NCBI RefSeq assembly: GCF_016031625.1
Contig: NZ_JACCHP010000011.1
Location: forward strand, 186,001 to 250,000
Length of the DNA stretch: 64,000 bases
Origin: Bradyrhizobium agreste
GTDB taxonomy: Bacteria > Pseudomonadota > Alphaproteobacteria > Rhizobiales > Xanthobacteraceae
Reading direction: 5' to 3'
Under the pieces are notes generated by a model, which had not been told where the DNA came from, ran no database searches, and saw nothing but the letters and a program-made list of their open reading frames with translations. Within the stretch, counting starts at the first letter, position 1, and each line of letters begins with the position of its first letter. The translations under genes and the position numbers were made by a program. Shown here in pieces: positions 17,785 through 25,561 of this stretch.

Positions 17785-18420
17785 TTGCGTTGCCCGACGG
17801 GCAAAACATGCCAGGGCTGGGTCAATCCTCAATGATCAAAATATTCGTATTTACAGAAATTCTGTTTTGCCGTACAACCCGAAACGTCCTGGCCCGCCAC
17901 GAGGGGCGTTTCGCGATCGTCACGAAGCGCGGGATGGGATGCGGTGGCCGCGACGGCGTCGGCGCGCGATGGTGTTGCAGGGCGGGAAACCGTGAGCAGC
18001 GACAGGCGCGGTACGACACGGCACTGACAGCGTCTTCGCATGGTCTTCACGGTGAGCGCACGCCAGCCGTGGAGGACCCAGCGAGGACGTGCGCGGACGG
18101 AGAAGTCGTGTGGTCCTGACGCCCGGGGTCTGTGCGTCAAGTCATGTGGTGATGCTCACGGCCCAACCGGGCACGTACATCAGCCATCTGTATGGCGACG
18201 GGGGCAATAGTGCATCGCTCCCCGGGGAGAGCACGAAGGACACCGTTAAAACCATCCGCGCAGGGAAGGCCGGACGTTCCGGCGCTACCTGTCGTCCATC
18301 CCGTGCGCTTTTTTCAGCACACGCGGGACTTCGGGTGCCAGCCGGCGCCCGGCCTTCCCTGCGCCCTTGTTTCGAACAGGGCCTAAGACGAGAGCAAAGC
18401 TCGGGCGAAACATAGGCGCG
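17785..18420. repeat. long dispersed repeat with a 15-bp stem
   Basis: This block has no credible protein but contains a perfect 15-base inverted repeat, CGCAGGGAAGGCCGG at 18259-18273 and CCGGCCTTCCCTGCG at 18349-18363, enclosing 75 bases with further small stems. I recall sequences closely similar along most of the block from other Bradyrhizobium and Rhodopseudomonas contigs, in intergenic places. That is memory, not a search. The boundaries are approximate. It may be a structured RNA, a non-autonomous element or a protein-binding repeat. Confidence 0.55.
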
Positions 18421-18470
18421 AGGATGAGCAGCCATGTCTATCGCGAAAAAGTTCCATCGCGAAAAATCGG

Positions 18471-18640
18471 TCTCGTGCCCCGGACGCAGCGCAGCGCGCC
18501 CCTGGCGATGCGAAGCATCGTCCAGTGCGGCGTGGTGCGCTGCAGAGCCGGGGCCGATGCATCAGCGGAGCGTGCAGCTTCTGGGTCCCGGCTCTGCGCA
18601 GCAGCGTGAGAACGCTGCAGCGCGTCCGGGACACGAGAGA
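18471..18640 (-). repeat. dispersed CCCGGAC...GTCCGGG repeat, copy 1
   Basis: The block starts with CTCGTGCCCCGGACGCAGCG and ends with CAGCGCGTCCGGGACACGAG. Inside are two opposed cores, CTGCAGAGCCGGGGCC and GGGTCCCGGCTCTGCGCAG. Read in reverse complement it has the same order of parts as the block at 45846-46018. It abuts the point where the thymidine phosphorylase-like remnant loses its coding sequence. Confidence 0.7.
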
Positions 18641-18655
18641 CGCGCGTTGTGGCAC

Positions 18656-18886
18656 AGGCTCGGAGAGGCCGATCTCGTCGGGAGACGCGAGCATATCGTC
18701 GTCCGTAATCAGCAGGGTTGCCAGCAGAACCTTGCTGCCCTGACGAAGCTCGACGCGGCTGAAACCGCGGAAGATCTCCGCGCGCAGTGCCTTGGAGCGC
18801 CTGGCGACGACGACGACGTTCTCACGGCCGGTGTCGAGACGGACGCGGCGGATCTTCAGTTGGGAATGCGGAAGGTCTGGATGCAT
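18656..18886 (-). pseudogene. 5' remnant of a thymidine phosphorylase-family gene
   Basis: From the ATG at 18886 the minus strand encodes about 77 residues beginning MHPDLPHSQLKIRRVRLDTG and containing FRGFSRVELRQGSKVLLATL and ISPDEIGLSEP-like ASPDEIGLSEP. I recognise this as the N-terminal domain of the roughly 500-residue thymidine/AMP phosphorylase-family protein of Bradyrhizobium. After GLSEP the similarity stops and the frame enters a dispersed repeat. The catalytic domains are absent and are not found elsewhere in the window. The retained codons have no stop or frameshift, so truncation appears recent. The family assignment is from memory. Confidence 0.7.
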
Positions 18887-18996
18887 GAACGGGCCGGCAG
18901 CACGGAGTTGGACCTCCATGCTTAGACGCCGCCGCCCCAATGCTGTTGACCCAGATCATGGCCCGCCAGTCTGGCGGGCGCGGGCCAGGCCGGTCG

Positions 18997-19161
18997 TTAC
19001 TTCATCGCCGAGCTGACCGAGTTGAACTTGTTGTTGAGCAGCGCAGCGCCCGTGCTGTTGACGATGGTCACGATTGCCAGAGCGATCCCTGCGGCGATCA
19101 GGCCGTACTCGATTGCGGTTGCGCCATTCTCATCGGCAAGGAAGGACCTAAGCAGACGCAT
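18997..19161 (-). CDS. Flp/Fap-type type IVb pilin subunit
   Basis: A 54-residue protein, MRLLRSFLADENGATAIEYG onwards, read directly from the sequence. AGGAG lies seven bases upstream of the ATG. It has the Flp prepilin layout: a short basic leader, a Gly-Ala cleavage site (ENG/ATAIEYG) with Glu at mature position 5 and Tyr after it, then a hydrophobic helix LIAAGIALAIVTIV and a short polar tail. The prepilin peptidase should cut after the Gly and the subunit assemble into a Flp pilus. No cpa/tad assembly genes are in the window, so it is an orphan copy. Confidence is high despite the small size. Confidence 0.9.
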   Translation of the reverse strand: MRLLRSFLADENGATAIEYGLIAAGIALAIVTIVNSTGAALLNNKFNSVSSAMK

Positions 19162-19431
19162 TGCCAACTCCTGTTCATCCGATCCGATGGATGGTCGCGT
19201 CGTTATCGGACTTGCAAATCGATCGAATAAGTCTTCATGCGCGCCAAACAGGGCGATCGCACCTTACCTCGTACGACGGCATTCATTAAATTAAGGTTCC
19301 GTCGACCCGTTCAAATGAAGTCAAACCGACTGCCCGGCGCGGGCTGTTCGGCAAATTGCCCATCGTGGCTTGGCCTTAACCGATTGTTGAGCCTGTTCGT
19401 CAACGAATAGGCAAGGATGTCTCGATCGCGC

Positions 19432-19668
19432 TCATCCGCGCCGCCCGTCCGCATTCAGCGCCCGCAACATCGCGATGCGGGCGAACATCAGCCAGCCGCC
19501 GCCGGTCTCGGCCGCATTGATCAAGGTCTCGATCGCGGTCTGCCAGTGCGCCTCGTGCTGGGCATCCTCGGGCAGCTGCATGATGTAGTCGGCTGCCTCT
19601 TGCAGCGTGAGCAGCTTGCGCTTGTTGCTCACGCGAACGGGATCGTCGAACGCCGTCGACCAGGGCAT
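19432..19668 (-). CDS. conserved small protein, unknown
   Basis: A 78-residue protein starting MPWSTAFDDPVRVSNKRKLL. It contains TLQEAADYIMQLPEDAQHEA and WQTAIETLINAAETGGGWLM, a regular helical composition without membrane segments. I do not recognise a named family, though the sequence looks like a conserved rhizobial hypothetical. It lies just downstream of Ku on the same strand (59 bases), so co-transcription is possible. Codon use matches the surroundings and no antisense gene competes. Confidence 0.65.
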   Translation of the reverse strand: MPWSTAFDDPVRVSNKRKLLTLQEAADYIMQLPEDAQHEAHWQTAIETLINAAETGGGWLMFARIAMLRALNADGRRG

Positions 19669-19727
19669 GTCAGGCCGGCCGATCGGCGAGGAGAGACATC
19701 ACGGCGCGATCGCGGGGTGTGATGCTG

Positions 19728-20714
19728 TCAGCCGGCCTTCTTTGCCCGCGCGGGCGCGCGTACCGGCTTGTCGGCGGCCTTCTTCGGCGTGGTCGCAGCC
19801 TTCGCCGCAGCTTCCTTGCCGCCCTTGCCCGATATCGGCAGCAGCATTTCGCGCTGGCCCTCGACGCGCTTCTTCGGCTTCTTGGACTTCGCGCCGCCCG
19901 TGTCCCTGGCGACCTTCGCCGCGGGAGCCGCGTCCTTCTCGTTCGCGATGCTCTTCTTCAGCGCGTCCATCAGGCTGATGACGTTGCCGCCGGTCGTCGG
20001 TGCGGCCTTGGCGGTGATCGGCATGCCGCTGCGCTTCTTGTTGATGAGATCGATCAGAGCGGTCTCGTAATGATCCTCGAACAGCTCGGGCTCGAACGTG
20101 CCGGACTTCTTCTCGACGATGTGCTTGGCGAGGTCGAGCATGTCCTTGGTCAGCTTCACGTCCTGGATGTCGTCGAAATATTCCTTCTCGCTGCGGACCT
20201 CGTAAGGGTAGCGCAGCAGCGTGCCCATCAGCCCGTTCTCGAGCGGCTCCAGCGCGATGATGTGCTCGCGGTTGGTCAGCACCACGCGGCCGATCGCGAC
20301 CTTGTCCATGCTGCGGATGGTCTCACGGATCACCGCATAGGCGTCGTGGCCGACCTTGCCGTCCGGCACGAGGTAGTAGGGGCGGATCAGATAGCGGTTG
20401 TCGATGTCGGCCTTGGGCACGAACTCGTCGATCTCGATCGTGTGGGTGGAATCGAGCGCGATGTCGTCCAGCTCGTCCTTGGTGACCTCGATATAGGTGT
20501 CGGTGTCGACCTTGTAGCCCTTGACGATGTCCTCGGACGTCACCTCGTCGCCGGTCTCGGCATCGACCTTGAGATACTTGATGCGGTGGCCGGTCTTGCG
20601 GTTGATCTGGTTGAACGAGACCTTCTCGGTATCCGAAGTGGCCGGATAGAGCGCGACCGGGCAGGTCACGAGCGACAGACGCAGAAAACCCTTCCAATTG
20701 GCGCGGGGGGCCAT
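19728..20714 (-). CDS. ku: Ku protein, non-homologous end joining
   Basis: A 328-residue bacterial Ku. The core (about residues 1-255) starts MAPRANWKGFLRLSLVTCPV and has the family segments INRKTGHRIKYLKVDAETG, YIEVTKDELDDIALDSTHTI, YYLVPDGKVGHDAYAVIRE and LIDLINKKRSG. It forms a homodimeric ring on double-strand DNA ends and recruits LigD. The C-terminal 70 residues are rich in Lys, Ala and Pro (PKKAADKPVRAPARAKKAG), a basic tail common in rhizobial Ku that aids DNA binding. No ligD is nearby. It is divergent from a stress-type promoter at 20852-20876, which drives the opposite strand. Confidence 0.97.
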   Translation of the reverse strand: MAPRANWKGFLRLSLVTCPVALYPATSDTEKVSFNQINRKTGHRIKYLKVDAETGDEVTSEDIVKGYKVDTDTYIEVTKDELDDIALDSTHTIEIDEFVPKADIDNRYLIRPYYLVPDGKVGHDAYAVIRETIRSMDKVAIGRVVLTNREHIIALEPLENGLMGTLLRYPYEVRSEKEYFDDIQDVKLTKDMLDLAKHIVEKKSGTFEPELFEDHYETALIDLINKKRSGMPITAKAAPTTGGNVISLMDALKKSIANEKDAAPAAKVARDTGGAKSKKPKKRVEGQREMLLPISGKGGKEAAAKAATTPKKAADKPVRAPARAKKAG

Positions 20715-20851
20715 GGGCTACTCCAGACACAACAGAGGACAAGCCCTGAGGATACCATCGCCCAGTTGCGAATCATAGCAACCGCCGGCGTGGAATCTTG
20801 CAACGGCGTTAATCGCCGCCTGCGCCGTGTGGCCTGGCGGGCGGATGGACC

Positions 20852-20876
20852 GGAACATCGCCCGAGATGACGCGTT
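20852..20876 (+). promoter_or_regulatory. EcfG-type promoter, GGAAC-N16-CGTT
   Basis: A perfect match to the alphaproteobacterial general-stress sigma factor consensus: GGAAC at 20852-20856, sixteen bases, CGTT at 20873-20876. A transcript starting a few bases downstream would have a leader of about 60 bases before the ATG of the 51-residue membrane protein at 20945. Confidence 0.65.
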
Positions 20877-20944
20877 GCCCCCGCAGTTCATCGCCGCGAG
20901 GAGGTCGCGGCCACCCGACGCGACAGCCACAGATCGAGGTCAAC

Positions 20945-21100
20945 ATGGCAACCACGCGAGAGCAGAACCGGATCGTCGAAACTCCGACCGAGGCGCGCCA
21001 GGGCGAGCCCGGGCCTTCGGTGGCGGCGCTGCTCGCCATCTCGACCGGGCTTGCGATCCTGATCCTCGCCGTGGTCTGGTTCGTGTTCTTCCGGACCTGA
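20945..21100 (+). CDS. 51-residue single-span membrane protein, probable stress regulon member
   Basis: The ATG at 20945 has GAGGT five bases upstream. The protein begins MATTREQNRIVETPTEARQG, and the C-terminal half is one membrane helix, VAALLAISTGLAILILAVVW, ending FVFFRT. No family name is known to me. It lies behind a perfect EcfG-type promoter and opposite Ku, which suggests induction under general stress. A large hairpin follows its stop. Confidence 0.75.
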   Translation: MATTREQNRIVETPTEARQGEPGPSVAALLAISTGLAILILAVVWFVFFRT

Positions 21101-21152
21101 CGGCGGGATCAGCACGCCGGCACCTTCAGGCTCGCCGCGCGACGCGGCACGT

Positions 21153-21197
21153 TGCGCCCACCATGCCACCGGCTCCTCCGGCGGCATGGTGGGCGCA
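21153..21197. repeat. perfect 15-bp hairpin between the small membrane protein and response regulator genes
   Basis: TGCGCCCACCATGCC at 21153-21167 pairs exactly with GGCATGGTGGGCGCA at 21183-21197; the 15-base loop itself contains CCGG/CCGG. No T tract follows, so it is either a Rho-aided transcript end for the 51-residue gene or a REP-like palindrome. Confidence 0.6.
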
Positions 21198-21341
21198 GTC
21201 GCATTTGCGCGCGCCAGGTCGTATATGACCAAAAAGTAAGGTAGACCGGTTCCCCTCGTTCATATTCAGTTCACGCCGGAATTGCTCATCTCTGGCAGTG
21301 TTCATGTCGTCTGTTCCTGCAGCCCATCTTTGGAGATAAGC

Positions 21342-22016
21342 GTGCGCCTGCTCGTTGTTGAGGACGACCCCGATCTCAATCGCCAGCTCACCAAGGCGCT
21401 GACCGACGCCGGTTATGTCGTCGATCGCGCCTTCGACGGGGAGGAGGGGCACTATCTCGGCGACAACGAGCCGTATGACGCCGTGGTGCTCGATATTGGC
21501 CTGCCGAAGAAGGACGGCATCTCGGTCCTGGAAGCCTGGCGCCGCAACGGCCGCACCATGCCGGTCCTGATCCTCACCGCACGCGACCGCTGGAGCGACA
21601 AGGTGCAGGGCTTCGATGCCGGCGCCGACGACTACGTGGCAAAGCCGTTCCACCTGGAGGAGGTGCTGGCGCGCATCCGCGCGCTGCTGCGCCGCTCCAC
21701 AGGCCATGCCCAGAGCGAATTGACCTGCGGCCCGGTCACGCTCGACACCCGAACCGGCCGGGTCAGCGTGTCGGGCAATCCGGTCAAGATGACCTCGCAC
21801 GAATATCGGCTTCTGGCCTACCTGATGCACCATTCCGGGCGGGTGGTCTCGCGCACCGAGCTGGTCGAGCATCTCTACGACCAGGATTTCGACCGCGACT
21901 CCAACACCATCGAGGTTTTCGTCGGCCGCATCCGCAAGAAGCTCGATGTCGACATCATCCAGACCGTCCGCGGCCTCGGCTATCTCCTGACCCCGCCGCC
22001 GGCCCCGGGCGCTTGA
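21342..22016 (+). CDS. OmpR/PhoP-family response regulator (FeuP-like)
   Basis: A 224-residue regulator. The GTG at 21342 is chosen: TGGAG is six bases upstream, and it begins exactly at VRLLVVEDDPDL, where the family begins. The receiver domain has Asp8/Asp9 and the phosphoacceptor Asp51 in AVVLDIGLPKKDG, with the conserved lysine in YVAKPFH. The winged-helix output domain contains MTSHEYRLLAYLMHHSGRVV and DSNTIEVFVGRIRKKL, ending TVRGLGYLL. Its sensor kinase gene follows 108 bases later. Position next to the cytochrome c maturation genes recalls feuPQ in Rhizobiales; that name is an inference. Confidence 0.93.
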   Translation: MRLLVVEDDPDLNRQLTKALTDAGYVVDRAFDGEEGHYLGDNEPYDAVVLDIGLPKKDGISVLEAWRRNGRTMPVLILTARDRWSDKVQGFDAGADDYVAKPFHLEEVLARIRALLRRSTGHAQSELTCGPVTLDTRTGRVSVSGNPVKMTSHEYRLLAYLMHHSGRVVSRTELVEHLYDQDFDRDSNTIEVFVGRIRKKLDVDIIQTVRGLGYLLTPPPAPGA

Positions 22017-22124
22017 GGCGTTCCGGCCTTTTAGTATCTTGGCTTGACGGGAGGCCGAACAGGGCCCTTGGTCCGGTCATGACCTCCGACGACCTGCCAT
22101 CCTGTGCCGCCCGGGATCATTCCG

Positions 22125-23501
22125 ATGGCCGCTAGCTCGCTTGCGAACCGACTGTTCCTGTCGGCGACGGCCTGGCTCGTGGTGATCCTGGCCATCACGG
22201 GCGTCGTGCTGTCGTCGGTCTACAAGAACGCCACCGAGCGCGCCTTCGACCGCCGGCTCAATCTTTATCTGCGCACCCTCATCGCCGAGGTCGCAACCCC
22301 CGACGAGCCCCCGGACCGCCAGTTCCAGTCGCTCGGCGAGCCCCTGTTCGAGCTGCCGCTCTCCGGCTGGTACTGGCAGATCACGCGGACCGACACCGAA
22401 AAGCCGGAAGTGCGCTCCTCGCGCTCGCTTTGGGACAAGAAGCTGCCGAAGCTGGAAGAGCAGGGTGCCGAGCTCACCGCCGCCGGTATCCGCCTCGCCT
22501 ATGTCGACGGGCCGGAAGGGCAGAATCTGCGCATGGTGGAACGGCCGGTCGATCTCGGTGCCGACGGCAAATTTCTGGTCAGCGTCGCCGGGGACGACAC
22601 CGAGATCTTCGACGAGACACGCAGCTTCGACTACTATCTCGGCGGCACCTTCACTGCGCTCGGCATCGTGCTGCTGCTGACGACCGTGTTCCAGGTCCGT
22701 TTCGGCCTTGCACCGCTCAAGCGCATCTCGGAAGCGATCGCCGACATCCGCTCCGGGCGGGCGGAACGGCTCGAGGGTGAATTCCCGGTCGAGATCGCGC
22801 CGCTGGCGCGCGAGACCAACGCGCTGATCGATGCCAATCGGGAGATCGTCGAACGGGCCCGTACCCATGTCGGCAATCTCGCCCATGCGATCAAGACGCC
22901 GCTTTCGGTCATCGTCAACGAAGCCAGCGCGCATGCGGCCGATCCGTTTGCGGAGAAGGTGATGGAGCAGGCGGATGTGATGCGCGACCAGGTTGCCCAT
23001 CACCTGGAGCGGGCCCGCATCGCGGCACGGGTCTCGGTGGTCGCCACCGTGACGGAGGTGGCGCCTGCCATCGAGGCGCTGCGGCGAACCATGGAAAAGA
23101 TCCATCGCGACCGCCGCATCGTGGTCGAGGCCAAGGCCGATACATCGGCCAAGTTCCGGGGCGAGCGGCAGGATCTGGAGGAGATGGTCGGCAACCTCGT
23201 CGACAATGCCTGCAAATGGGCGGCCTCGCGCGTCCTCATCGAGGTCCTCGTCGAGCCGCCGCAGCAGGCCGGCGCCGGCCCGCGTTTGCGGGTCATCGTC
23301 GATGACGACGGCCCCGGCCTGACGGAAGCCGAGCGCGCCCAGGTCGCCCGGCGCGGCCAACGCCTCGACGAGTCGAAGCCCGGGTCGGGACTGGGGCTGT
23401 CGATCGTGACCGACCTCGCCGCCCTCTATGGCGGCAGCCTTTCGCTCGGCAGCGCGCCGACTGGGGGCCTGCGCGCCGAGCTGGTTCTTCCGGGAGTATA
23501 A
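22125..23501 (+). CDS. membrane sensor histidine kinase (FeuQ/PhoQ-like)
   Basis: A 458-residue kinase. The ATG at 22125 has GGGA eight bases upstream; a GTG at 22104 is the alternative. Two membrane helices (about 14-34 and 175-192) frame a periplasmic sensor of about 140 residues. The HAMP-like linker ends at the H-box VGNLAHAIKTPLSVIV with the phosphoacceptor His254. The ATP domain has MVGNLVDNACKWA, VDDDGPGLTEAE and GSGLGLSIVTDLAALYGG. It partners the OmpR-type regulator upstream. The periplasmic part suits metal, pH or osmotic signals in relatives, but the signal is not readable here. Confidence 0.93.
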   Translation: MAASSLANRLFLSATAWLVVILAITGVVLSSVYKNATERAFDRRLNLYLRTLIAEVATPDEPPDRQFQSLGEPLFELPLSGWYWQITRTDTEKPEVRSSRSLWDKKLPKLEEQGAELTAAGIRLAYVDGPEGQNLRMVERPVDLGADGKFLVSVAGDDTEIFDETRSFDYYLGGTFTALGIVLLLTTVFQVRFGLAPLKRISEAIADIRSGRAERLEGEFPVEIAPLARETNALIDANREIVERARTHVGNLAHAIKTPLSVIVNEASAHAADPFAEKVMEQADVMRDQVAHHLERARIAARVSVVATVTEVAPAIEALRRTMEKIHRDRRIVVEAKADTSAKFRGERQDLEEMVGNLVDNACKWAASRVLIEVLVEPPQQAGAGPRLRVIVDDDGPGLTEAERAQVARRGQRLDESKPGSGLGLSIVTDLAALYGGSLSLGSAPTGGLRAELVLPGV

Positions 23502-23660
23502 TCCCTTGTTTCGACGACAATTTCCGGCTCGGCCGAGGCTCCTCTAGGAAGCACGGGAGGCATTCAAGGCAGCTTCCTAAACGGCTTCTTAAGTGGGGAC
23601 CCCCTATGATCGCGCCGGACCCATCCCATGTCCGCCATTTTACCGTGCATTACCGGGCGC

Positions 23661-25061
23661 ATGAGCCAGACATCGATCGAGCGGCTGAGGGAATATCTCG
23701 CGCAGCTCCCGCCGCAGTCGCAGGCGCTGCTGATGCGGGAGTTCGAGCGTGCGCTGGAGCGCGGCCAAGACACGGCGGTGGCCACCCTCGTGCTCGAGCA
23801 GCTGCGCAAGATCGTCCGCAAGAGCGAGGCCAACGAGGCTTTGCCGCCGCGCACGGACGATCTGTCGCGGCTGCTGTTCCAGGTGTTGGAACCGTTCCTC
23901 GTTGAAGCGGGCACTCCGCTCCGGGCCGGCCAGATTCGCCGCTCCTCGCTGCAGCCGATCTGGCAGTGGCTTGGCCGCGACGGCGCACCGGACAAACTGA
24001 ACGAATTCGAGGCGGTGCTGTCGCGCATGCCGGCCGACAGTGCAGGGCAGGTCGAAGCCCTGGCGCAGAAGCTTCAGGCCGTGGCCGCGGCCGCCATCTT
24101 TCAACTGACTGGGCCGGGGGGCGGCGACAAGTCGCGGGCGCTTGCCCGGGTCGGACCGCCCAACGTGATCGAGGATCTCTATTCGATCGGTGCGGTGCTC
24201 CAGGTCCGGGACGCCATTGCGACGTTGAACGAGAAATTGCCGCGCACCTTGCGGGCCTTCGGGGATTCCCAGATCGCTTCGGTCACGTCGGCGCTCAACA
24301 TTCCGGCGCTTCAGACGCCGCAGATGCTGCCTTTCGCCTTGTCGATCGTCGTGCAGCGGATGACCGCGCCCTGGCAGATCATCCGCCTTGCCGTCAAGAT
24401 AGCGGCGTCCGATGACGAGATCCGCGTCGCGGCGACGCCCTACGGTATCGCCGTCACGATTGCTCTGCACGATTTGTCCTGCGTCGCCGCGATCCTGCGC
24501 ATGGACATCAAGCGCGGCCGTTTCGACAATGTCGCCGGCAACCTCAAGACGCTGCACGACGGCGTGCGCGGACTGCGCACCGAGCTCGACCTGCGCAACG
24601 ATTCCGCCTGGGGCAAGCAACTGACCTCGATCCGGGCCGACATCTCCAATGCGCTGCAGTCCGAGATCGACAGCGTTCCCGGCCGCGTCCGCCGCATCCT
24701 GCGCCAGCGCCCCGAAAAGGACATTCCGCCAGGGGCGCGGATCGACAGCACCGAAGTCGAGGAGACGGTGGCCCTGATCGACTTCGTCGCGACGTGCCGC
24801 AATTATGCGAGCGAGCTTGCGATCAACGAGGTGACGCTGCGCACCTATTCCGATCTCCAGCAATATGTGGAACGGTCGACCGAGCAGCTGGTGCAGTCGC
24901 TGCGCGCCGCCGATCACAAAGTTCGCACCTATCGGCAGCAGCAGGTGCAGGCCGCGATCCGCTTCTGCCAGGTGCTGTTCGGCGACGATTACGCCTCATT
25001 GATGAGCCGGGCCGCCGAAAATGCACTCACGGGCGAGCGCAAATCGTCGCGCGCAGGCTGA
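23661..25061 (+). CDS. conserved cytosolic helical protein, unknown
   Basis: A 466-residue protein starting MSQTSIERLREYLAQLPPQS; eleven extra in-frame residues upstream are less family-like. It is largely helical without membrane spans or a signal peptide. Segments such as FERALERGQDTAVATLVLEQ, LVEAGTPLRAGQIRRSSLQP and MPADSAGQVEALAQKLQAVA suggest an all-alpha scaffold. I do not recognise a characterised family. It sits between a sensor kinase and the cytochrome c maturation operon, 98 bases before a small unknown gene that may be co-transcribed. An 11-residue shift of the start is the main uncertainty. Confidence 0.7.
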   Translation: MSQTSIERLREYLAQLPPQSQALLMREFERALERGQDTAVATLVLEQLRKIVRKSEANEALPPRTDDLSRLLFQVLEPFLVEAGTPLRAGQIRRSSLQPIWQWLGRDGAPDKLNEFEAVLSRMPADSAGQVEALAQKLQAVAAAAIFQLTGPGGGDKSRALARVGPPNVIEDLYSIGAVLQVRDAIATLNEKLPRTLRAFGDSQIASVTSALNIPALQTPQMLPFALSIVVQRMTAPWQIIRLAVKIAASDDEIRVAATPYGIAVTIALHDLSCVAAILRMDIKRGRFDNVAGNLKTLHDGVRGLRTELDLRNDSAWGKQLTSIRADISNALQSEIDSVPGRVRRILRQRPEKDIPPGARIDSTEVEETVALIDFVATCRNYASELAINEVTLRTYSDLQQYVERSTEQLVQSLRAADHKVRTYRQQQVQAAIRFCQVLFGDDYASLMSRAAENALTGERKSSRAG

Positions 25062-25159
25062 TCGGCGCGCATTTTTTTCGATCGCAAGTAGAGGTTGACG
25101 GCGCCGACGGCGCACCGTACTTTTCCGGTGCAAGTCTGGGAATTTCTATCTGTGGGCGC

Positions 25160-25429
25160 ATGAAACCCGTTATCAGCTCGATCGAAATCGAGAACCGCGT
25201 CGTCGTGGCCAAGTATCAACGGCTGATGGTTGGGGCCAAGGTGGTGCTGGTCGAGAAGGCCAGCGATCGGCATCTGCCTGAGACCGTCACGAGGGTTGCA
25301 TCTCGGGTTCCGGTCGGAGCGCTGCGCATCAGATTGCCGGATGCAATCAAGCCGGGGACATACTTCCTGAAGGCCTTCAACGGGCACGGCGAGCAGGCCG
25401 CGCAAAGTGTCGACTTCGAGATCGGCTAA
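25160..25429 (+). CDS. small conserved protein, unknown
   Basis: An 89-residue protein starting MKPVISSIEIENRVVVAKYQ. It is predicted beta-rich (MVGAKVVLVEKASD, VASRVPVGALRIRLPDAI, KPGTYFLKAFNGHGEQAAQS) and ends VDFEIG, like a single immunoglobulin-type or filamin-like fold. No signal peptide or membrane span is seen. The ribosome site is weak (TGGG close to the ATG), and the frame is open upstream without a better start. Function not known. It follows the 466-residue unknown gene on the same strand. Confidence 0.55.
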   Translation: MKPVISSIEIENRVVVAKYQRLMVGAKVVLVEKASDRHLPETVTRVASRVPVGALRIRLPDAIKPGTYFLKAFNGHGEQAAQSVDFEIG

Positions 25430-25474
25430 GCCGTTGGATTTTCACCTTTTCGGGACGACATGCGGGTCGCGCCG

Positions 25475-25492
25475 AATTGACAATTGTCAATT
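25475..25492. promoter_or_regulatory. 18-base perfect palindrome before ccmI
   Basis: AATTGACAATTGTCAATT is exactly self-complementary, an AT-rich island in GC-rich DNA, 69 bases before the ATG of ccmI. It contains TTGACA on both strands, so it may be both a -35 element and a dimer operator for the maturation operon. Confidence 0.55.
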
Positions 25493-25561
25493 GCCGCATC
25501 CTCCGGCCGTGGTGTAAAGGCACCTACAGGCGCGGTTCAGGCGCCGCCGGAAGCTTGCCAG

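Larger units (their letters stand above)
17671..18996. other. 1.3-kb stretch without intact gene
   Basis: Between the small exported protein and the Flp pilin I see no supportable complete gene. The stretch holds a long dispersed repeat (about 17785-18420), a second repeat (18471-18640), a gene remnant (18656-18886) and a short palindrome GCCCGCCA-GTC-TGGCGGGC at 18961-18979 next to the pilin stop. Open frames here, including ones of 108 and 163 codons, run through repeats and are not credible proteins. Confidence 0.7.

Noticed and set aside
18089..18415. A 108-codon frame in the long dispersed repeat
   Set aside because: It lies wholly in the repeat and runs through its stem sequences; no ribosome site. 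It is treated as non-coding.
18434..18925. A 163-codon plus-strand frame
   Set aside because: Antisense to the phosphorylase remnant and passing through the second repeat.
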